Counted from the first letter of the stretch, positions 35,301-48,079 are shown. The stretch: DNA of 64,000 nucleotides from Dermanyssus gallinae (GCA_003439945.1 QVRM01005378.1:854001-918000), one strand, 5' to 3'. Numbers and translations are program-made. The notes: generated by a model from the sequence alone, not told the origin.

Positions 35301-36553
35301 ACTTCACTGCCATTCGCCACTTTTAACGTAATGTCTGGCTCATGGTGTATGAATTTCGGCAAAACAGCCGCGAAACGTGAAAGTGGCATCACAGTGGCTC
35401 CACAGCCGCTGTCCACTTCCATTGTAGCATTGGTACCCTCGATCTCGACTGTTACGAGTAACGGGTCGATATCGGGTCTCACTGTTCGAATTGTATGTAC
35501 TGGCTTTACAAAGTGCATACCTGAAGTCTTTTTTAAGGCTGGTTGAACTTGTACGGCGAATGCTCCGTTCTTCTTATTCTTGAATTTGTTGGCTGAACTA
35601 GCACCGGGCTGTCTTTGCTGACAGACGATCTTAAGATGTCCGGTCTTCCCGCATGAATTGCACGTAGACTTAATATGCGGACACTTGTCAGCCTTGTGGT
35701 CAGGCTTTCCACAACGATAGCAGTGGCCTGGCGTCAGGCCCTGTCTAGAGCGAGCCGGAGCTGTACTGTCCTTACTGCCTGAACCCGTCGGTTGCTTCTT
35801 CCAAGGCAGCTTGGCTTCCCGCTGCTGTGTACCAGCAACTATTTTGTTGATCGTTAACCGTTCTTTGCGCACAAACACTGAATCTGCTTCTTTAACTGCG
35901 TCGTCTAGTGTTTTGAAAGTATCTGCCTTATGCAAAACTTGGTCCTTAACATGGTCGTCCCTGACACCGCTGATGAATTGTACTAGCAGTACTGTCGTCA
36001 GGAATTCCATTGGCCATTCGCATTCTTCCGCGTTTCTTCGTAACCTACGCGCGAAATCTTGAATCTGTTCACCTTCCTCTTGTTTTAGGGCTTGGCATTC
36101 AACTCTTTTTACCCATTTTGACGTACCTCTTGTGTAGATAAAGTCCAAGGCCGCCAGAAGTTCTTCGTATGTCTTCTTTGATGGCTCCTCTGGAAATATC
36201 TGGTCCCGCAGCTTCTGGTACACTGTGGACGAGAGGTGGTTTAGCAAACCTAAAGCACGCTTGCTCTCGGGGTACTCGTTAAGCTCGATAAATTCACGGA
36301 AGCGACACCGATATGTAGACCACGGCATCTCTTCTTCCATGAATCTCTCGAACTGTGGCAGTGCTCGGTTTTCCCTGATGCTTCCGTCTCGTTCCATCGT
36401 GGAATTCTTCTGAGCGCTGTAGTTGCCGAAAGATGTAGTAGTAGTAGTAGTAGTAGTAGAAGCTGTAGCGATGTAGTTGCCGAAAGCAGTAGTAGTAGAA
36501 GTTGCAGCAATGTAGTTGCCGAAAGAAGTAGAAGTTGTAGTAGTAGCAGGCAC
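32357..36553 (-). CDS. Gag-Pol polyprotein of Ty3/gypsy retrotransposon
   Basis: One 1398-residue frame encodes the structural and enzymatic proteins that copy the element through an RNA intermediate. Residues 1-50 are Thr-rich with three FGNY repeats. A Gag region follows, with two CCHC zinc knuckles at 278-291 and 298-311 (each CX2CX4HX4C). The aspartic protease active site is DSG at 381-383. Reverse transcriptase spans roughly 500-720, with the first catalytic Asp at 599 (KIDIASAF) and the FYDD motif at 659-662. RNase H has TDAS at 807-810, DREA at 848-851 and TDSKP at 874-878. Integrase has a His/Cys zinc site (H1020, H1023, C1053, C1056) and the D1084, D1138, E1174 triad with 35 residues between the last two. 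A GPY/F-like segment follows near 1266-1300, then a Ser/Pro-rich tail; no chromodomain is seen. Gag and Pol are fused without a frameshift or stop. The start is uncertain: M53 is an alternative that would skip the FGNY repeats. Confidence 0.95.
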   Translation of the reverse strand: MPATTTTSTSFGNYIAATSTTTAFGNYIATASTTTTTTTTSFGNYSAQKNSTMERDGSIRENRALPQFERFMEEEMPWSTYRCRFREFIELNEYPESKRALGLLNHLSSTVYQKLRDQIFPEEPSKKTYEELLAALDFIYTRGTSKWVKRVECQALKQEEGEQIQDFARRLRRNAEECEWPMEFLTTVLLVQFISGVRDDHVKDQVLHKADTFKTLDDAVKEADSVFVRKERLTINKIVAGTQQREAKLPWKKQPTGSGSKDSTAPARSRQGLTPGHCYRCGKPDHKADKCPHIKSTCNSCGKTGHLKIVCQQRQPGASSANKFKNKKNGAFAVQVQPALKKTSGMHFVKPVHTIRTVRPDIDPLLVTVEIEGTNATMEVDSGCGATVMPLSRFAAVLPKFIHHEPDITLKVANGSEVKPHSFVEVHAKYRNITKLLRLYLVNDPQFPMLFGRDWMKALSWGHLEVHRVESEVGDILSAYPKLTAPGIGTLPAVHALTVQFKDQPKPVYFRPRRIPYALAENVEKELLAMEKKGLLQKVDHSDWAHPIVPVIKSDGSVRICADLKVGLNQQVKPLEYKMPTVQGILDSLGEVSVFSKIDIASAFMHVEIDPEHRKYFTITTPLGLFQLTRMPFGYVNAPLIWQQKIEAVISGIPNVQVFYDDILLATKTVAEHRKQLKLLLERLSNNDLRINVGKSKFLQSEIEYCGFQLSKKGVGKTRSKIAAIKGVPVPKNVTELKSFLGLVQFYGSFVEKLADIASPLYQLLKQDAVFEWNEKCHQAFNSIKRLLASDTVLMMFDPKHTIVLATDASPVGIAAVLSHRLPDGTERPIAYHSATLTETEKRYTQLDREALAIKEGVQKFQLYLFGRRFILVTDSKPLKSIFAPSAKLPALTTARLQHYSIFLQAFNFDIEYRPSKDNGNADALSRLPSKSEDLPTAICLADTDMFHCSLAPVNASAVQEATQADATLTEFIDQLRRSTKATLAKVSSSEFTVVDGCLYRGHRIVIPTSLRRAILDDLHSGHFGMVKMKSVARQHCWWPGIDQDIEKTARKCATCMRTANEPARSAVHAWEPTNGPWQRVHIDHAGPIGGSWYLIIVDAYSKWIEVFSVNSTSSRVTMAKLDECFARYGFPLQLVSDNATGFCSHEFTTFLAERGIEHCRSAPFHPATNGQAERAVQTIKKGLKKVGLPEKKPREFNAFLQRLRNQPSEATGKSPAYLFLGRQIRDRISQLKEKRQVPTKPAEMVSRFSVGESVAVRDYRKKDKWCVSSVVQILGRRHMLVQSPDLGTVKRHFDQVRKTDVKKETGYTLLKHFDGTVDHGVEQPKHSEVADTGPSSTARSNTSPAPAPSIKEEAEFSTEPATSADPITSTPLQEPRVLRPRTRIDYRKMAGRSRRRT
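36418..36536 (-). repeat. In-frame GTA microsatellite and FGNY-coding repeats at the gag start
   Basis: Three imperfect copies of a unit containing ATGTAGTTGCCGAAAG plus GTA repeats (plus-strand wording) lie in frame at the start of gag. On the coding strand they give three FGNY motifs separated by Thr runs (residues 11-14, 24-27, 42-45). The repeat count probably varies between copies of the element. If M53 is the true start, this block is leader sequence. Confidence 0.7.
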
Positions 36554-36659
36554 GTCCCTCAGACGTAGCAGGTGAACTTGTTGCCGTTTGAACTATGGCA
36601 CCCTGCCGATCTTGAAAGTAGAAGTAAGGCTTGAAGGAAAGTCGGTCAGTTCGTAACCA

Positions 36660-36692
36660 CTTCGTCGCCACTAATATGTAGTTGAACTGTGA
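36660..36692 (-). repeat. Second copy of LTR end plus PBS in the leader
   Basis: About 64 bp inside the element, the segment CTTCGTCGCCACTAATATGT and the following bases repeat the junction of PBS and LTR end seen at 36724-36755, with only two differences over about 31 bases. On the element strand this gives a second ATATTAGTGGCGACGAAG followed by TGG. It looks like a tandem duplication of the LTR-terminus/PBS module within the untranslated leader. Confidence 0.8.
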
Positions 36693-36719
36693 CGTACGTA
36701 TGTAGTAGTTACGAACATC

Positions 36720-36734
36720 CCATCTTCGTCGCCA
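36720..36734 (-). other. Primer-binding site of the Ty3/gypsy element
   Basis: The minus strand reads TGGCGACGAAGATGG one base after the 5' LTR end. TGG pairs with the CCA end of a tRNA, as expected for a minus-strand primer-binding site. The exact tRNA was not identified from sequence alone. Confidence 0.75.
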
Positions 36735-36735
36735 C

Positions 36736-37109
36736 TAATATGTACGTGAACTGTACACACTCTGACCAGAGGACTTAGTCTATTGAACTTAGACTAGCCG
36801 AGTACGTAAGGAATGAAGACACGATCGCCTGCTGTCACATGTAGAGTGGCTTGCTGACTCTCCGCGTCAGCTGTATTTATTGCCTCTCAGATTGTTCTCG
36901 AATGTGGTAGAATCTATTCGGTCCGAGTAGACGCTTCTATCGAGTCCTCTAGACGTTTCTCGTACCTACTCGTACCTACTCTTTCCACTGCACGTCCGCC
37001 AGCACGTGGCGCCGAGCCGACAGCCGTGTGTCTACCTAAACATGCCTAGACACAACAGTGTAGCGTAGTGCCGACAGTCGTGTCTACCTGAATATGCCTA
37101 GACACAACA
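36736..37109 (-). repeat. 5' LTR of the Ty3/gypsy element
   Basis: This is the 5' LTR on the element's own strand. It begins TGTTGTGTCTAGG and ends CATATTA. It appears identical to the copy at 31923-32296. An AATAAATA motif (36874-36881, minus strand) could act as a TATA-like or polyadenylation signal. The outermost ~40 bp are repeated imperfectly just inside the LTR, so the terminal TGTTGTGTCTAGGCAT motif occurs twice about 54 bp apart. Confidence 0.93.
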
Positions 37110-37114
37110 CCCAC

Positions 37115-37430
37115 TTACTCGTATGTCAGCGGGTGTCCGATTCGGTCGAAGTACATACATTTTGTCTTACAGTTTTTCTTGACGTGTCGGCTACTTTCTT
37201 TGTCTTGATCACTCATTCTTGTCCACATGTTTGTTCAGCTGGATTGCTCAGCGCCGGCTGTTGACTGGTTTAGGTCCTATTTCTCCGGACAGAGACAGGT
37301 GGTACGAGCTGGCAAAATGTGGTCCTCGTAGCAGCAGGTTGATATCAGTACTCATTGAGCCTTGGTTCTCGGATCTTTTATGTTTTTTATTCTTCTGAAT
37401 TTTATTCTATCAAAAGTCCAGGCGCTAAAC
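37115..37430 (+). pseudogene. Decayed LINE, 3' half (RT palm), right of the Ty3 insertion
   Basis: Reading on from the target-site duplication, the plus strand gives FLDVSATFFVLITHS, a degraded RT motif A ('lLDlsaAFD.vdH'). Then comes CSAPAVDWFRSYFSGQRQVV, the typical block before the GVPQGS motif, and a stop. A degraded 'GVPQGSvLGPlLF'-like stretch may follow near 37350. The spacing from the left half, once the Ty3 element is removed, fits a continuous RT domain. The LINE may extend further right, but I cannot follow it with confidence. Confidence 0.6.
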
Positions 37431-38677
37431 ATTGCTATAGCTTTTGATTGGGAGCACCCTAGAGGGCTTACTTCTGGCGTACAAGGCCGTGTTCTTACAT
37501 AGTGGTATGCCATAGTAGCGTTCTCTGCATTCTCTGCTGTTGAGAGTTGTTTAATTATACAGCGTAGACATCTTCAATAGGGCGTTGTGCCCCGGCAGTA
37601 CAAACTGCCTTGCAGCTTACGGAAGAGGAACCTAGCAAATTTATCGCTTGAGTGGACCATATCTGTGTTAAAAGGACGTTGTCAACACGTTTGACCGCTG
37701 ACTGAATGAACAAGAGCAAGGATGACGTGAGGGATCCGTTCGGAATACACCGGAGAAAACCGAATGATGCCCTTAAAGCCATTTTTCTCAGTTTAATCTA
37801 CTCACGGTAGAAAAACGCACACGCTGTGGGTACTGTACCTAAGGAAATTGCGTTTTCAACTAGTTTTTAGCCCAATCGTAGGAATCGAACATTAGCTAGG
37901 CGTACAGACTCTTTTGCAGTGCCCTCAGTCTCCTTGAAGTCGAGTTAACACACACTTGCATGCCGCCTCTCTAAAGCCTGGAGGTGCATTGCTCAAAAAC
38001 ATTAGATGCCTCACAACGAAGCTCTCTCTGACAAAACTCAGTGACCTAGGTATAGCCTGAATTAGGGCTGTCGTGCTCTGGGTAGAGAAACACCCACTCA
38101 GATTGGATAGATATAATAACCCACGTGGGTTTACCTACACTTGCTGTGCATTATGCAGATGCTATACGAGTGGACTGCTTCATTTGCGGGTGTATTTGCC
38201 AGCGTGTTGACTCAATTATTGTTTGGCGCTCAAACAAACGATCCTAAAGCTGTATAGAAGTCCTTGTGAGGATGAATACCAATTGTGATTACCTCTCGTG
38301 TAAAGAGCTTATACAAAGCATCTCTTGGATTTCGTCAAGCGTGATTTATGCCTCGCTGTTTGATTCACTTTGTTCAACTTTTTTACTTACCGAGGAATTA
38401 AGCTTTGTAAAATGCAGTTCCGTTAATAAATAACCACGTTTGAAAAAAAAGAAATTATTTTTAGTACTGATAATAAGAATGTGTACTTATAAAATATAAT
38501 GATATTTTGTGATACGTAGCTGTACAAACTCGTTGATAGGAGTACCTGTAATTATTATAAATAGCGCTCTTAAATATTATATATATATATTTTTTTTCAC
38601 TTATCCGGTGTACACGTCCATAAGGAGACAATTGTTACCTCTAATATTTAAGCAAATAAAATAAAATTGTAGCTGTA

Positions 38678-38682
<5 letters not shown>
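37431..38682. other. Unique DNA, possibly old LINE 3' sequence
   Basis: May hold the remaining 3' part of the split LINE, ending near an A-rich stretch at 38440, but I could not align any motif. A TA run lies near 38577. Confidence 0.35.

Positions 38683-38753
<71 letters not shown>
38683..38753. repeat. (TA)n array
   Basis: About 70 bp of uninterrupted TA in an AT-rich unique region. Confidence 0.97.
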
Positions 38754-41063
<2,310 letters not shown>

Positions 41064-41096
41064 GTGACTTTCTAGAGCATTGCAGACCTACTGGCA

Positions 41097-42025
41097 TTGG
41101 CGGAGGTGTTTCTTAGTCTATCTTCCTTCGAAGAATATTTTTTAATATACGTATGTGTCTGCTGAGACAGTTGCTTATTTCTTCTTTCGGTTCTTGTCGT
41201 CGTCATCGTCATCATCGTCTTCATCCGACCCCGACGAGTTGGTGGGCCGTCTCCGTTTGCTTCGGCTCGATGACGGGAACGGTGCGTTGAGAGCGGCAAT
41301 TAGCGGGTCAACAGGACGCTAGCCATCGGCCGACGGCAGTCACAGCAACAACAACAGTAACAACATTAACAATAACAACAACAACATTAGCAACAACAAC
41401 AACAACAAGCATGATTATTGACGCCAACATGTTCGCAGATGGATGAAATCCAGACAACAAACCACTAGATAGTTTTTACAATACGTTTAAATGCAACTTT
41501 TCTCGCGAAACGATTGCGTGCCAGATATTTGAACTTAAAAAACATGTTAGCACTTGTTTATGAAGATCCACAGAAATATTTTGATTAGCTTGTTATATAT
41601 ATACATACGTATACAGCAAGGTAGAATTAAATAAATTGTATGCACATCTATTGATGGTGTATAATAAGCTTGACTACCCTCTGTTGTAAGTGAAGCATAA
41701 CTTTGAATTAGGTTAGGCATGCCGCTAGTTGTCTAAAGGACGCCAATTACTATTTTTAATGCCCACAAACAAAAAAAAGATATACGTTGTTTTATTTGAC
41801 ATCAAAAACAAAATTTGCTAATTTTTAGTATAATAGTTGTTAACTTATTTTCGACAATTTTGATAATCGTACCACAGGATCCGTACACAGTCATACCACG
41901 AGGGAACTACTCTGGTATTCCAATCTCAACGTTACCAGTCTCAATCAGTTGGTCGTCCTTAATGGCGTTGACTCTACCAACCTCGCAATACTTTCGTTTG
42001 CTTTATCAAATATCTGTTTCACGGG
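41097..42025. other. Unique DNA with a short CAA tract
   Basis: CAA/CAG-type run at 41343-41409; otherwise AT-rich without features. Confidence 0.5.
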
Positions 42026-42095
42026 GGGGGGGCTTATTTTGCCTTGCATTCGGGAGGCCTGGGTTCGAGACCCAGGTCGGCTACTCCTAAATTGG
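42026..42095 (+). repeat. tRNA-derived sequence with intact T-arm
   Basis: CTGGGTTCGAGACCCAG forms a perfect 5-bp T-stem with the 7-nt loop TTCGAGA, preceded by a GGGAGGC-like run. A convincing A-box, D-arm and acceptor stem are absent, so this is a tRNA relic or SINE fragment, not a functional tRNA gene. Confidence 0.45.
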
Positions 42096-43127
42096 TGTCA
42101 TGGTTTTTATTTAGACAAGGTAACTGCCGGAGTGGATTAAGAATCAGCCATGACATGAAAAAAAAACTGTACACGGGCGCACCCCTTAGTTTGGGAAGTG
42201 CGGGACTCTCAAAGCCACTAAAAATTTGGTGGTTTATATAAATATATATATATATATATATTTTTTTTTTTTAAAGGAGAGATGTTATGTTTTAGTGAAC
42301 TCGGGTCCTACCGGTGTGGTGACCTTGGGAGCAGATAGCGGCCTGCCGTTGGTTGGGCCTTGCCGCTTATCGACTCCTACCCGAAGGCCAAGGTTGTTGT
42401 TATTGTTCGGCAGTCGATTCATCGGAACCAGAATTGGTGCTCCGTAGCCGGATATCAGAGGAGGAGCGGCCAGAAGCGGCGGCGGGCCCCCCTGCGGAGG
42501 TCCCTGCGGCCGGCGTCGGCCCGTTGTCAGCCCGGATGCCGCGGGCCCCGCGCCGAAGCGGCCGGAAGTTCTGAACGGCACCTGAACGCCGAAGTGACCG
42601 GATGCGTACGGGGCGGAACACGGAGGCGAAGGACCAAGCGCGCGTCCCAAGGATGTCCACGATGAGGACGACGGGAGCGAAAACGTCGGTGATGTCAATG
42701 ACGATGACGACGACGATCATCGTGAATTATGGATGTGACGACGATGATGATGATGATGGTGATGATGAGGTTGTTGATGAGGCCGTGGCGAAAATGATGG
42801 CACGTACATGTGACAAATCATCGACGTACAACAGACAAATTGCCGTCACCACCACCACCACCCAGCAGCAGCAGCAGACAAGAAACAACAGCGAGGATAT
42901 GATTGTCATCGTTAGTTAGTTGCTAATCATAGTCATTAAATGTAGTATTCTGTTGTGGGAATTGAAATGATGTTTTTACAAATCATCGAAAAACACAACA
43001 ACATATGTTCGGCTACCAATAATAGTAATAGTCGTAGAAGCTGCTGCAGTGCATACTTTCTTTATATATATATATATATATATAGGATAACTACATCCGT
43101 AAAAATGCTTTGTCATATCCTGGGCAA

Positions 43128-43158
<31 letters not shown>

Positions 43159-43476
43159 GCACGCGGCCATCGATATTTGTTTTGGAATAATGCTATCTGC
43201 TGTGCATACGGTGACTACAGAGAACTGAACACGGCACCAGCTAGATGGATCGATAGAAAGGCATATAAGTAGAAAGACTTCCCACTGTGCTAGATCACGC
43301 CATGGAGGTGATTTATGCAGTTTCCTTATTTCGATAGTAGGATCTGTAGAATATCTCGGGTTCTTGAAACCCAACATACAAGAAGCAATTGGCCAGAGGG
43401 AAATGCTTTCTTTTGCCTAGAGTCACTAGTAGATGTTAGAAAACGTGATATGACTGTTTTGGTGTTTGTTGTCTAG
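42096..43476. other. GC-rich island and TA arrays
   Basis: 42285-42700 is unusually GC-rich, with overlapping open frames on both strands (137 codons minus, Pro/Gly-rich). ATG/GAT repeats follow at 42695-42780 and TA arrays at 43064 and 43134. An unrecognised exon is possible but unsupported. Confidence 0.4.
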
Positions 43477-43701
43477 TTTGGCTTTTGTTTTAAGCATTTC
43501 GTTGATGCAATACGTAGAGGATGCAAGCATAATATTAAAAGCCAATTCTCGCCATTTGGAGCTTTGTTTCAAATGGCGACTATCAGCTTTTCAGCTATGT
43601 CTTCTACATGTATACCTTATTGTGTTATTTGTGCGCTCATGCTCTCACTGGGAATGGGCTACGTTTGCTAGTCGTTTACGAAAAATGCGCAAGTATCCAC
43701 C
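43477..43701 (+). CDS. Candidate internal exon of unknown function
   Basis: A pyrimidine-rich acceptor (GTGTTTGTTGTCTAG) and a consensus donor (CCACCA/GTAAGT) bound a 225-bp stretch open in one frame (for example ANSRHLELCFKWRLSAFQLC). A second frame is also open for most of it and predicts a hydrophobic segment. No domain is recognised; the splice-site match is the only support. Confidence 0.2.
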
Positions 43702-43924
43702 AGTAAGTATCATGTCTGATAAGTCTGTACAATGTGCAAAACGTTGTGTGAAACTTGCAGCTTCAGTGTTATTGCGCTTGTCGCAAAGTCAGGCCACTAC
43801 ACGAGATGGCCCTGCCAAAACTGCGTCTGTCTATCCTCTACCAACGAATTATCCTTTTTTGAGTGTTCAACTCGTAATCAATCTCGCGTCAATTGGTCAC
43901 GCGAGAAATCAGTGTACTAACTGA

Positions 43925-46593
43925 CTTCCACCCAGTCCGTTTGCTGTCTTGAAAAATCATCGCATCGTAGTCTCATGTGATCGCTACCAGATTACTTCAC
44001 TGTCACCACTGCGTATGCGGATTATACCGGGTGTTCCCACCGGGCGTCAATCAATCACATACCGCCAGTCACCGTGAAACTTAAACGCCATCAAACGCAC
44101 ACTAAATGTAGATGTCAGGTCGTTAAAGGCCGTTCATTTAAATGCGCTCACATTGTCTGCGTGTTAACAGTGAAATATCACTGACAACAAGTGGCATTGT
44201 CGGTAGCACATAACACGCAGTAATGTAGCATCGCGTTCTTTCGCTGGCAAAGAAAATCTATTTTACTAGAATCCTGCTATTGTAGCAAGTAGGCACGTGA
44301 TGACATTTTGACGCACGGTTTAGTGCATTTAAAGTGCATCGAATAACTTGCCGTCTTCTGTTAGTAGCGAAAAAAGCAGATTGCCGATCGCTACATTACT
44401 GCGGCAATCAGATTTGCTGTAACAGTTACGAGCGGCTGCGCCACAGAAAAATAGATTAGACAGATAAACGAATTGTTAGCATGATATTTCTCGGTAGATT
44501 TGATAAACCTTTACAGCCAAGGCAAAGCGTTTTCTTTTTATAAACATTGAACAGTATGATGCACACCGGGCGTCGTTGTCAAAGCCACGGCAGTGTAGGA
44601 CTCAAAAACCCACTAAAATTCAGTCGTCCTTTTTGCCCCTTGTCGGGGGTGGCCGCAGCGCTGTCTGTTCTCGAGGCCCTACTTCACCTGGCCACTTTAT
44701 CTCGCCATTAAGGCTGCTCGACTTTGTGCGGCGGTTATTTCCGCCTCGGAGACAAATTCTACGAATCTTCTTACCATCCAGCAGGACTTTTTTTTTTTTT
44801 TTTATAACCTGAGGTTGAAAGTAAATCTTGCATAAAACACCGGGCGATACGTTGGGTATTCGCCGCGGTAGTGTCAGATTCTTACTGACTAAACCCCCAA
44901 CCGGTAAGTATCTTGGGGATGCCATTCCGTACTAAAGTTGAATATTACTTCGAATATCCAGCAGGACTTATGATCCCTGAGGTGCACCTCTACAAGGACT
45001 TAGCATGTCAGGGACTTTTACAGTTCTATGTTTCGAAACAGTAGCTCTCGCTCAGTATAGTAACAGTGCATTACATCGTCAGCCTCTCCTAGGTTGCACG
45101 CACGCATAAGGGGAAGTCAGTTTTACCAATGCGGTGCAGGCTTTGCTGAAAGCAGTTACGCGAGTGAGTGGTAAGCGAGCCGAGTTGATGGCTGTACCAG
45201 TTTTGGAAATCAGAGAGCATTGATTTTGTCCAGCGTCCAGAACACTATGGCCCGGCTGGAATGTTTCCCATTGGTGGCTCACTTTGCTTAGGGTGTTGTG
45301 CTGTTGTTGTTGTTGCTGTTATGCTAATTAGTGCTGCCTCTAACTGGATGTTAGTTAAGAGGTTTTTTGATGCTAGTTACTTAACTGCAAGATCCAAGGG
45401 AATCTGCTTAGAGATAACTTGTATGGCTGCTGCGGAAGAAGGCCAAGTTTCGAATTGATTGTCGTTGTCGTTGTTTTTCTGGCTTGTCGTGTTGTTGCTA
45501 TTGTTGTTAGTGGTTACGGTAGGTCCCTGTTATTTGCTTGCATATGTTTCGCGTTTTTGTATCGTCTGTATTTTCGTCTGATGTGCAGCCTATTACCTAG
45601 GGCATGTAAAAACATGTTAATGACGTCCTCGTGCAGCTCTACAACCCAGATATTAATTGGGCTGATAATTGCTCGTTGTCGCTGTTGTTGTTGTTTTTTA
45701 CTGACGTGAGTTGTGCCTAATGCCACAGTTGCTGTCGCTATTATGGCCGTAACTGCCGTCCTATATAGCTAATACAATTATAATAAGATCGTCGACATCT
45801 TTATCGTCATTTGATTCGTCTTTCGATTCTTAGCGACCTTGGTCACGGCGGGCTGGCTTCCTGTCGGATGTCACAGACTCCGGACTCCGGCTTCCGTCTC
45901 GTCTGCTCATATCACCGTCAGACAGAGGCAGGACGCTACTCTGTTACGGACAGTGTCCAGCTAGCACTAGTTCAAATAAGGCTCTCCTTCTAACGAAGGT
46001 CCGTGAGCTATGCTTACTATTTGCGGAATTAATTAGCTCATTCTGAGAAAAAGTTGCCGCCATGCCAGCAGTTCCCAAACGATTGACTGATCGAGCGTGC
46101 GCAGGTAGCAAGTGATCGAAACTCAATTTTATTTTGACAAGCGCCTCAAATCTGCAATGAAGTCGCCATGACTTCGCAGCGTGTCCGCAGGGTGTGCGAG
46201 TAGTTCCGCGCGAGTGTTAGTTTAGCTTTCGTGTTTTAGTCAAGGCACGTCTGTCCAAAGTCAAAGTGGTTTTTAATCGTCCTTGTCGACGAAATCATCG
46301 ACGGTCCCTTCCCAGCCAGGCTAGGTAACTACAAGAGGGATTTTGTGTTCAATTTAGCGCAGCTAGTTTGCTGATAAAAAAAACTGATGTAGTCCCAGAG
46401 GTTCGGTGAGAGAAATGGAGTGGAGGGAGCGCGTTTTCAATGGCGCCGGAAGTTCTATCAGACTAGTTTGTAGTAATTGCTTGGGTTTGCCCATTCTGCA
46501 TGCTCGTTTTAAAGCTCTTAAAGAGTTAACCGATCTGCACTGAGATGCATATTTACAATGTACGTATTCATGTATCGATGGCCGCGCTTGCTG

Positions 46594-46627
<34 letters not shown>

Positions 46628-46787
46628 CACATGCGTATAGACTTAAAGATACAATACGTCACATTCAAATATACTAAACGTAAGTAAATGTCATTCAGCC
46701 TGAAATGAAGATGAGTTTACAGTCAATAAAATCATAAATGATCGTACGAAAAAATGATTTGTGCAAACACGTATATTTATACAAATA

Positions 46788-46846
<59 letters not shown>

Positions 46847-48079
46847 TAGGGAATGTACAGCTGTATACATTCCCTAAGGACACAGGGGACGAGCAGGCAG
46901 TTGTAGTGGACAAGCAGGTCGGTACAAACGAGTCACACCAAATGTTCCGATCAACGGACACAAGGCACGAACCATCCCCTCGTAAGTAATTGGTGTTTAT
47001 AGATAGATTTAGAACAGTTCATGCTATACGGTAATGTGGTCGAACTACCACGAACGCTAGTGGTAGCAAACCACCATGGTAGAAAGACGTGCAGAGAGAT
47101 AGAGTGACGAAGATCTTTGAGGAAAGAAAGGAAAGAAAGCTTCCGTTTAGGCCATAGCATTTCCATACCCGAATGCGTAAAGCCGCTTGTGGTGATTTGT
47201 CGAAACACATGTTACCGCTGCCGGCCTGCCAATTAGAGCAGGTCGAGATCAGACTCGAGGCTCTGCATATCTCGTCACGTATTCTTGCCGAGTCAGTCCT
47301 GTTTATTCACTGTTCACAACGCTCTCGCAGTGTATAGTTGATGACGCCACCACCTCTGATTGATGGTGACGTGATTAATGAGCTTACTCTATATATTTAA
47401 CAGACCTCTGAAGAGATGAGCACTAGGCAGTACCAGCGACTGTTTATACGCCAGCGCTTATTAAATTTCAAATATGTGAGGCCTCGAAGCAGCGAAGCAG
47501 TGTCAGCTTTCGACCCGAATAGGACAGATTCCGGTTACGTTAGCGAAGGGAAGTGTCTTTGTGTTTTTGCTGTTTTTCGTACTGCCTTTTATTATCGGGT
47601 TATTTGCTAGAATCAATACACTCGATTGCAACATAGAGTGTCTGAATCGCGGTCGGTAACCTGGACAACACGGTAAAACTTGCATTATCTCTCAAATATG
47701 GCTATTTTGCAGGGAGTAACACACCGTGGAACTGCTTTGTGTGTTTATTGAAAAGAGTGCTGGCTTGTAAAAATGCTAAAATTTTTCTTGTTTTTACGTA
47801 CATGCCCCCGTTTTACACAATATCACAGAACATTGTGTCTTGGCGCGTTTGTTATTTATATAGCATTGCTATTTGTTGTAGGATTCACTGGCCTGTGATC
47901 GTTAGAAGGAACTCAAATATGCAACAAGTGTATTTATTGGTCGTGAAGGGAAATACTGCGAAATCTGTCCAAAAACATATCCGGCTTATAATTTCTAGAG
48001 TGCATTTTAATCAGCGTATACATGCCGTATGACTGCAGAGAAGCTACTGTCAATTTGAACGCTTACGCCTTTAGTCGGA
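43925..48079. other. Mostly unique AT-rich DNA
   Basis: A repeated TCCAGCAGGACTT block at 44776 and 44958, a T-run at 44789-44804, short TTG runs near 45300 and 45465, and TA arrays at 46596 and 46787. CCGGGTGTTCCC near 44027 resembles a mariner-type terminus. No gene identified. Confidence 0.4.
46787..46842. repeat. (TA)n array followed by a small hairpin
   Basis: About 56 bp of TA. Directly after it, TAGGGAATGTA and TACATTCCCTA form an 11-bp inverted repeat around CAGCTGTA (46846-46875). Confidence 0.9.

Larger units (their letters stand above)
31923..37109 (-). mobile_element. Complete Ty3/gypsy LTR retrotransposon (Mag/K02A2.6-like)
   Basis: A full-length element of 5187 bp, transcribed from the minus strand. 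Two LTRs of 374 bp (31923-32296 and 36736-37109) read as identical base for base, and both outer ends are flanked by CCCAC (31918-31922 and 37110-37114), a 5-bp target-site duplication. Inside lie a primer-binding site next to the 5' LTR, a short polypurine tract next to the 3' LTR, and one uninterrupted gag-pol frame in the family order protease, reverse transcriptase, RNase H, integrase. No envelope frame is present. Matching LTRs and an open frame imply a recent insertion that may still be autonomous. It sits inside a decayed LINE whose halves continue on both sides. The Mag/K02A2.6 assignment rests on the single fused gag-pol frame, two CCHC knuckles and the PBS type, and is an inference. 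Confidence 0.95.

Noticed and set aside
42026..42095. Functional tRNA gene
   Set aside because: Only the T-arm is intact; no acceptor-stem pairing or convincing A-box/D-arm was found.
42285..42698. Pro/Gly-rich 137-codon minus-strand frame in a GC-rich island
   Set aside because: Both strands are open in several frames and there is no domain or clear splice site; kept only as a note on composition.
44020..44045. Complete mariner element starting at CCGGGTGTTCCC (and a similar ACTGGGTGTCCCC near 56217)
   Set aside because: Terminus-like sequence only; no transposase block or opposite terminus could be found nearby.
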